From positions 1-7,654 of the forward strand of contig CBDDRG010000200.1 in NCBI GenBank assembly GCA_965232975.1: a stretch of DNA of 7,654 nt, read 5' to 3'. Origin of the DNA: CBDDRG01 sp965232975 (lineage in GTDB: Bacteria; Pseudomonadota; Gammaproteobacteria; Pseudomonadales; Porticoccaceae). Below are positions 5,318 to 7,654 of the stretch, piece by piece; the first letter of the stretch is position 1, and each line of letters opens with the position of its first letter. A program made the translations under genes and the position numbers. The notes under the pieces were generated by a model. It did not search any database, was not told the origin of the DNA, and was given only the letters and a program-made list of their open reading frames with translations.

Positions 5318-6580
5318 CTAAGTGGAGATGTCGCGCGCGAAAATCGCTTTTAGATAAGCGGTCTCGGGAATCGCCGGATGCACTGGATGATCGGGCCCCT
5401 GGCCCAGGCTCGCGATGATCTGTAGCTGGCGCTGTCGATGTTCGGCGGCGCTGCGCACGATGGCGGTCAGCTGCTCCGCGGACAGATGCAGGGAGCAGGA
5501 CGCCGACACCAGTAAACCGCCTGGAGCCAGCAAGCGCACCGCGAGCTGATTGATTTGATGATAGGCCTTTTCGCCCTCGACCTGATCCCGCCGGCGCTTG
5601 ATAAACGCCGGCGGATCCAGCACCACCGCATCATAGTGCCGACCCTCGGCGATCAGTTGTTTCATGACCTCGACCGCGCGCCCGGCAAGCACTGAAACGC
5701 GGGCGCCGACCCCATTGCGAACCGCATTTTCCGCCACCAAGCCCAGCGCATCGGCAGAGGAATCCACACAGGTCACGGCGCTGGCACCTGCCGTCGCCGC
5801 CTCGACGCCCCAGCCACCCACATAGCTGAAGACGTCGAGCACCGATTTACCCCGCGCCAGACGCTGCAGAAAAGCACGATTGTCGCGGTGATCGTAAAAC
5901 CAGCCGGTCTTTTGGCCGTATCGTAAGGAAACGATAAAGCGGGTGCCGTTTTCTGCCAGCTCAACCTGATCGGGAACTTCACCGTGTGCCAGTTCGACCG
6001 CTTCCGGCAGTTGTTCCTGTTGGCGAAAACTACCCGCGTTGCGCAGCAGGATACCTTTGGCACCGGTTACAGCACACAGGGCATCAACTACCAACTCGCG
6101 GCGTACATCCATGCCGGCGGTAGTCAACTGCACCGCCAGATAGTCGCCGAAGCGATCGACCACCAAACCGGGCAACCCGTCAGCGTCGCCGTAGGCGAGC
6201 CGATAGCAGCGCTGCGAATACAGACGCTCCCGCAGGTCAAGCGCTACCCGCAGCCGCGCCGCAATAAATTCGGCGCTGAGGATCTGGGTGCAGTCACGGC
6301 TATACAGGCGCCCGCAGATCAGACTCGCTGGATTTACGGTAGCGGCGCCCAGCGCTTTGCCGCGGGCATCGACCACGACGACCGCGGCACCGGGGTCGAT
6401 ACCGCTGAGCGGTGTCGCGGCTGTATCGACTTCGTTGCTGAATATCCACAGATGCCCGGCCCGCAGGCGTCGATCGGCGCCTTTCCTGAGCCGCAGCACG
6501 GCGCCGATGCCGGCGGCCCCAGGGGCTACGCGGGTGATAACGCGGTCAAAGCGGTGAGTGGCGAGGCTATCAGACGCCAT
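5318..6580 (-). CDS. rlmI: RlmI-like 23S rRNA m5C methyltransferase (SAM-dependent)
   Basis: Predicted class I SAM-dependent RNA methyltransferase of the RlmI/YccW family, which in E. coli makes m5C at position 1962 of 23S rRNA. Length is 420 residues; E. coli RlmI is about 396. The order is: a PUA-type RNA-binding domain starting at LRLRKGADRRLRAGHLWIFSNEVD (about 29-52); a central domain with YGDADGLPGLVVDRFGDYLA split around 130-149; the family block YGQKTGWFYDHRDNR (221-235); the SAM loop VFSYVGGWG (250-258); motif IV DPPAF (322-326); and the SCS motif of m5C enzymes with Cys362. All key residues are present. The ATG at 6580 overlaps the gcvH stop (TGATG). A GTG at 6583 and a GTG at 6499, which would begin right at the PUA domain as in many relatives, are alternative starts. 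It is probably co-transcribed with gcvT-gcvH. Confidence 0.9.
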   Translation of the reverse strand: MASDSLATHRFDRVITRVAPGAAGIGAVLRLRKGADRRLRAGHLWIFSNEVDTAATPLSGIDPGAAVVVVDARGKALGAATVNPASLICGRLYSRDCTQILSAEFIAARLRVALDLRERLYSQRCYRLAYGDADGLPGLVVDRFGDYLAVQLTTAGMDVRRELVVDALCAVTGAKGILLRNAGSFRQQEQLPEAVELAHGEVPDQVELAENGTRFIVSLRYGQKTGWFYDHRDNRAFLQRLARGKSVLDVFSYVGGWGVEAATAGASAVTCVDSSADALGLVAENAVRNGVGARVSVLAGRAVEVMKQLIAEGRHYDAVVLDPPAFIKRRRDQVEGEKAYHQINQLAVRLLAPGGLLVSASCSLHLSAEQLTAIVRSAAEHRQRQLQIIASLGQGPDHPVHPAIPETAYLKAIFARDIST

Positions 6581-6591
6581 CACTCCTCTTC
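6578..6591 (-). promoter_or_regulatory. gcvH/rlmI stop-start overlap with internal Shine-Dalgarno
   Basis: On the minus strand the last gcvH codons read GAAGAGGAG followed by TGATG. The TGA ends gcvH and the ATG opens rlmI, sharing one base; a GTG directly before the ATG shares four bases with the gcvH end. The purine run that encodes the Glu tail of GcvH doubles as a Shine-Dalgarno, although only 2-4 nt from the ATG, closer than usual. This suggests translational coupling by terminating ribosomes. Confidence 0.5.
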
Positions 6592-6975
6592 AGAATCGAG
6601 CACTTCCTGATAGGCCTCGGCATCCAGCAATTCATCGAGTTCATCGGGATCAGAAAGTTTGATTTTGAAGAACCAACCGTCGCCATAGGGCGAGCTGTTG
6701 ATGATCTGGGGGGCATCCGTCAACTCTTCATTGATCGCAACCACGGTGCCCGACACAGGTGCAAAGATATCGGATGCCGCCTTGACGGACTCGACGATCC
6801 CCGCCTCGTCTCCTGTATTTATCACATCGCCAACTTCCGGCAGTTCGACATAAACCACGTCGCCAAGCGCTTCTTGGGCGTAGTCGGTGATGCCGACCGA
6901 GACGATCCCGCCGCCCTCTTCACGAATCCACTCGTGGCTGTCCGTGTATCTCAATTCTGCGGGAATCTCGCTCAT
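6580..6975 (-). CDS. gcvH: Glycine cleavage system H protein
   Basis: Lipoyl-carrier protein of the glycine cleavage complex, 131 residues, the usual family length. It shuttles the aminomethyl group from the P protein (glycine decarboxylase) to the T protein and is reoxidised by the L protein. The lipoylation site is Lys65 in VESVKAASDI (61-70). Other family marks are RYTDSHEWI (9-17), VGITDYAQEALGDVVYVELP (27-46), APVSGTVVAIN (72-82) and SPYGDGWFFKI (95-105). The C-terminal tail is strongly acidic and ends in Glu-Glu-Glu. The ATG at 6975 is chosen because MSEIPAELRYTDSHEW is the expected N-terminus and AGGGGAG lies 7 nt upstream. A longer in-frame reading to 7161 would run into gcvT and adds no conserved sequence. 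It lies 47 nt after gcvT and overlaps rlmI, so it is the middle gene of a probable operon. Confidence 0.97.
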   Translation of the reverse strand: MSEIPAELRYTDSHEWIREEGGGIVSVGITDYAQEALGDVVYVELPEVGDVINTGDEAGIVESVKAASDIFAPVSGTVVAINEELTDAPQIINSSPYGDGWFFKIKLSDPDELDELLDAEAYQEVLDSEEE

Positions 6976-6982
6976 GTCTATT

Positions 6983-6989
6983 CTCCCCT
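6983..6989 (-). promoter_or_regulatory. Strong gcvH ribosome binding site
   Basis: AGGGGAG on the minus strand lies 7 nt upstream of the ATG at 6975. It decides the start in favour of the 131-residue product over longer in-frame readings. The 47-nt gcvT-gcvH gap holds nothing else that is recognisable. Confidence 0.75.
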
Positions 6990-7022
6990 CTCCGGTTGTG
7001 GAACTTGCTTGCTGGATGATTG

Positions 7023-7654
7023 CTATTGCTGCGGGATCAAGTTTTGGCCGCGACGGACAAAAGCAGGCTTGGTTACCTGGACCGGCAGCCATTTGTTGCG
7101 GACTTCCACTTCGACCTGCGGCGGCACCGGCACGGTCACGCGCGCGAGAGCTATGGCGCATCCCAGGGTGGGTGAAAATGTGCCACTGGTGATCATTCCG
7201 ATCATCTCGCCCGTCGCCGCGCGAACGCGCTGCTCGGCGCGCAGCACCCCGCGCTCGGTCATTACCAGGCCCACCAATTGCCGGCTTGGGCCGATTCGGT
7301 GTTGCTCCACCAAAGCACCGCGACCCACAACGTCGCGGTCTCGCGGTTCCCAGGCAATCGTCCAGCCCATATTGGCTTCCAGCGGTGAGACGCCTTCGTC
7401 CATTTCATGGCCGTACAGGTTGAGCCCTGCCTCCAGGCGCAGCGTATCGCGGGCACCCAGCCCGGCCGGCGCGACGCCGGCCGCGTGCAATTGCCACCAG
7501 AACGCCTCGGCCTTATCCGCCGGCAAGATGACCTCGATGCCGTCCTCTCCGGTATAGCCCGTGCGTGCAAAAAACCAGTCGCCGTCCTCAATCGCCCGAA
7601 ATGATCGCAGCTTGGCAATGCGTTGCGCCGTTTCGGCGGTCAGCAGCGAACCCA
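7023..7654 (-). CDS. gcvT: Aminomethyltransferase (glycine cleavage T protein), C-terminal part
   Basis: Partial gene: the frame is open to the right edge (first complete codon at 7652), so the N-terminal portion lies outside the window. The visible 209 residues are a bit over half of a family protein of about 364. GcvT transfers the methylene group from the aminomethyl-lipoyl arm of GcvH to tetrahydrofolate, releasing ammonia. Signatures seen, numbered from the first visible residue, are FARTGYTGEDG (28-38), LGARDTLRLEAGLNLYGHEMDE (65-86 in pieces), SPLEANMGWTIAWEPRDRD just after, LVGLVMTERGVLR, ITSGTFSPTLGCAIALARV and PVQVTKPAFVRRGQ near the end. All follow E. coli GcvT closely and no break is seen. 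It ends with TAG at 7025-7023, 47 nt before gcvH on the same strand. Any glycine riboswitch or promoter would be upstream of gcvT, outside the window. Confidence 0.95.
   Translation of the reverse strand, partial: GSLLTAETAQRIAKLRSFRAIEDGDWFFARTGYTGEDGIEVILPADKAEAFWWQLHAAGVAPAGLGARDTLRLEAGLNLYGHEMDEGVSPLEANMGWTIAWEPRDRDVVGRGALVEQHRIGPSRQLVGLVMTERGVLRAEQRVRAATGEMIGMITSGTFSPTLGCAIALARVTVPVPPQVEVEVRNKWLPVQVTKPAFVRRGQNLIPQQ

Noticed and set aside
6976..7161. 62-residue N-terminal extension of gcvH
   Set aside because: It overlaps the end of gcvT, adds no conserved residues and ignores the strong AGGGGAG site before the ATG at 6975.
1..7654. Defence, phage, transposon, CRISPR or RNA-gene signals
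   Set aside because: No transposase, integrase, terminal repeats, spaced repeats, or tRNA- or rRNA-like sequence was seen; all seven genes belong to known chromosomal families.

Overview
The window looks like chromosomal DNA from a GC-rich gammaproteobacterium. This is inferred from an EmrAB efflux pair very close to the enterobacterial proteins, a glycine-cleavage GcvT whose C-terminal part follows the E. coli protein closely, and an RlmI-type rRNA methyltransferase. There is no rRNA, tRNA, CRISPR array or insertion sequence. No frame break was seen in any of the seven genes. Genus cannot be fixed from the sequence alone.

Layout, left half (plus strand). Positions 1-229 are non-coding as far as can be seen and contain an AT-rich island. 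An integral-membrane putative Na+/H+ antiporter (230-1558) is followed after 23 nt by emrB, a 14-helix MFS DHA2 drug/proton antiporter (1582-3135). After a 176-nt gap with a hairpin, an AT-rich stretch and a short palindrome comes emrA (3312-4466), the periplasmic membrane-fusion partner. The order is B then A, the reverse of E. coli emrAB, and no TolC-type outer-membrane gene is present here.

Layout, right half (minus strand). A TetR-family regulator (5131-4490) converges on emrA with 23 nt between stop codons and no convincing terminator. Upstream of it, on the same strand, lies a housekeeping run: the C-terminal part of gcvT (cut by the window end), gcvH (6975-6580) and an rlmI-like 23S rRNA m5C methyltransferase (6580-5318). 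The rlmI start overlaps the gcvH stop codon.

How they work together. The left half is probably an export and ion-homeostasis cassette: EmrB exports hydrophobic compounds using the proton gradient, EmrA carries them across the periplasm, and the antiporter may adjust the Na+/H+ gradients. The TetR protein is the obvious candidate repressor. Its C-terminal half resembles regulators that sense acyl-CoA or lipid-like ligands, but the ligand is unknown. The right half is one-carbon/glycine metabolism plus ribosome modification. Most of the window is conventional. The least ordinary points are the antiporter-emrB-emrA arrangement, the regulatory-looking emrB-emrA gap and the gcvH/rlmI junction.
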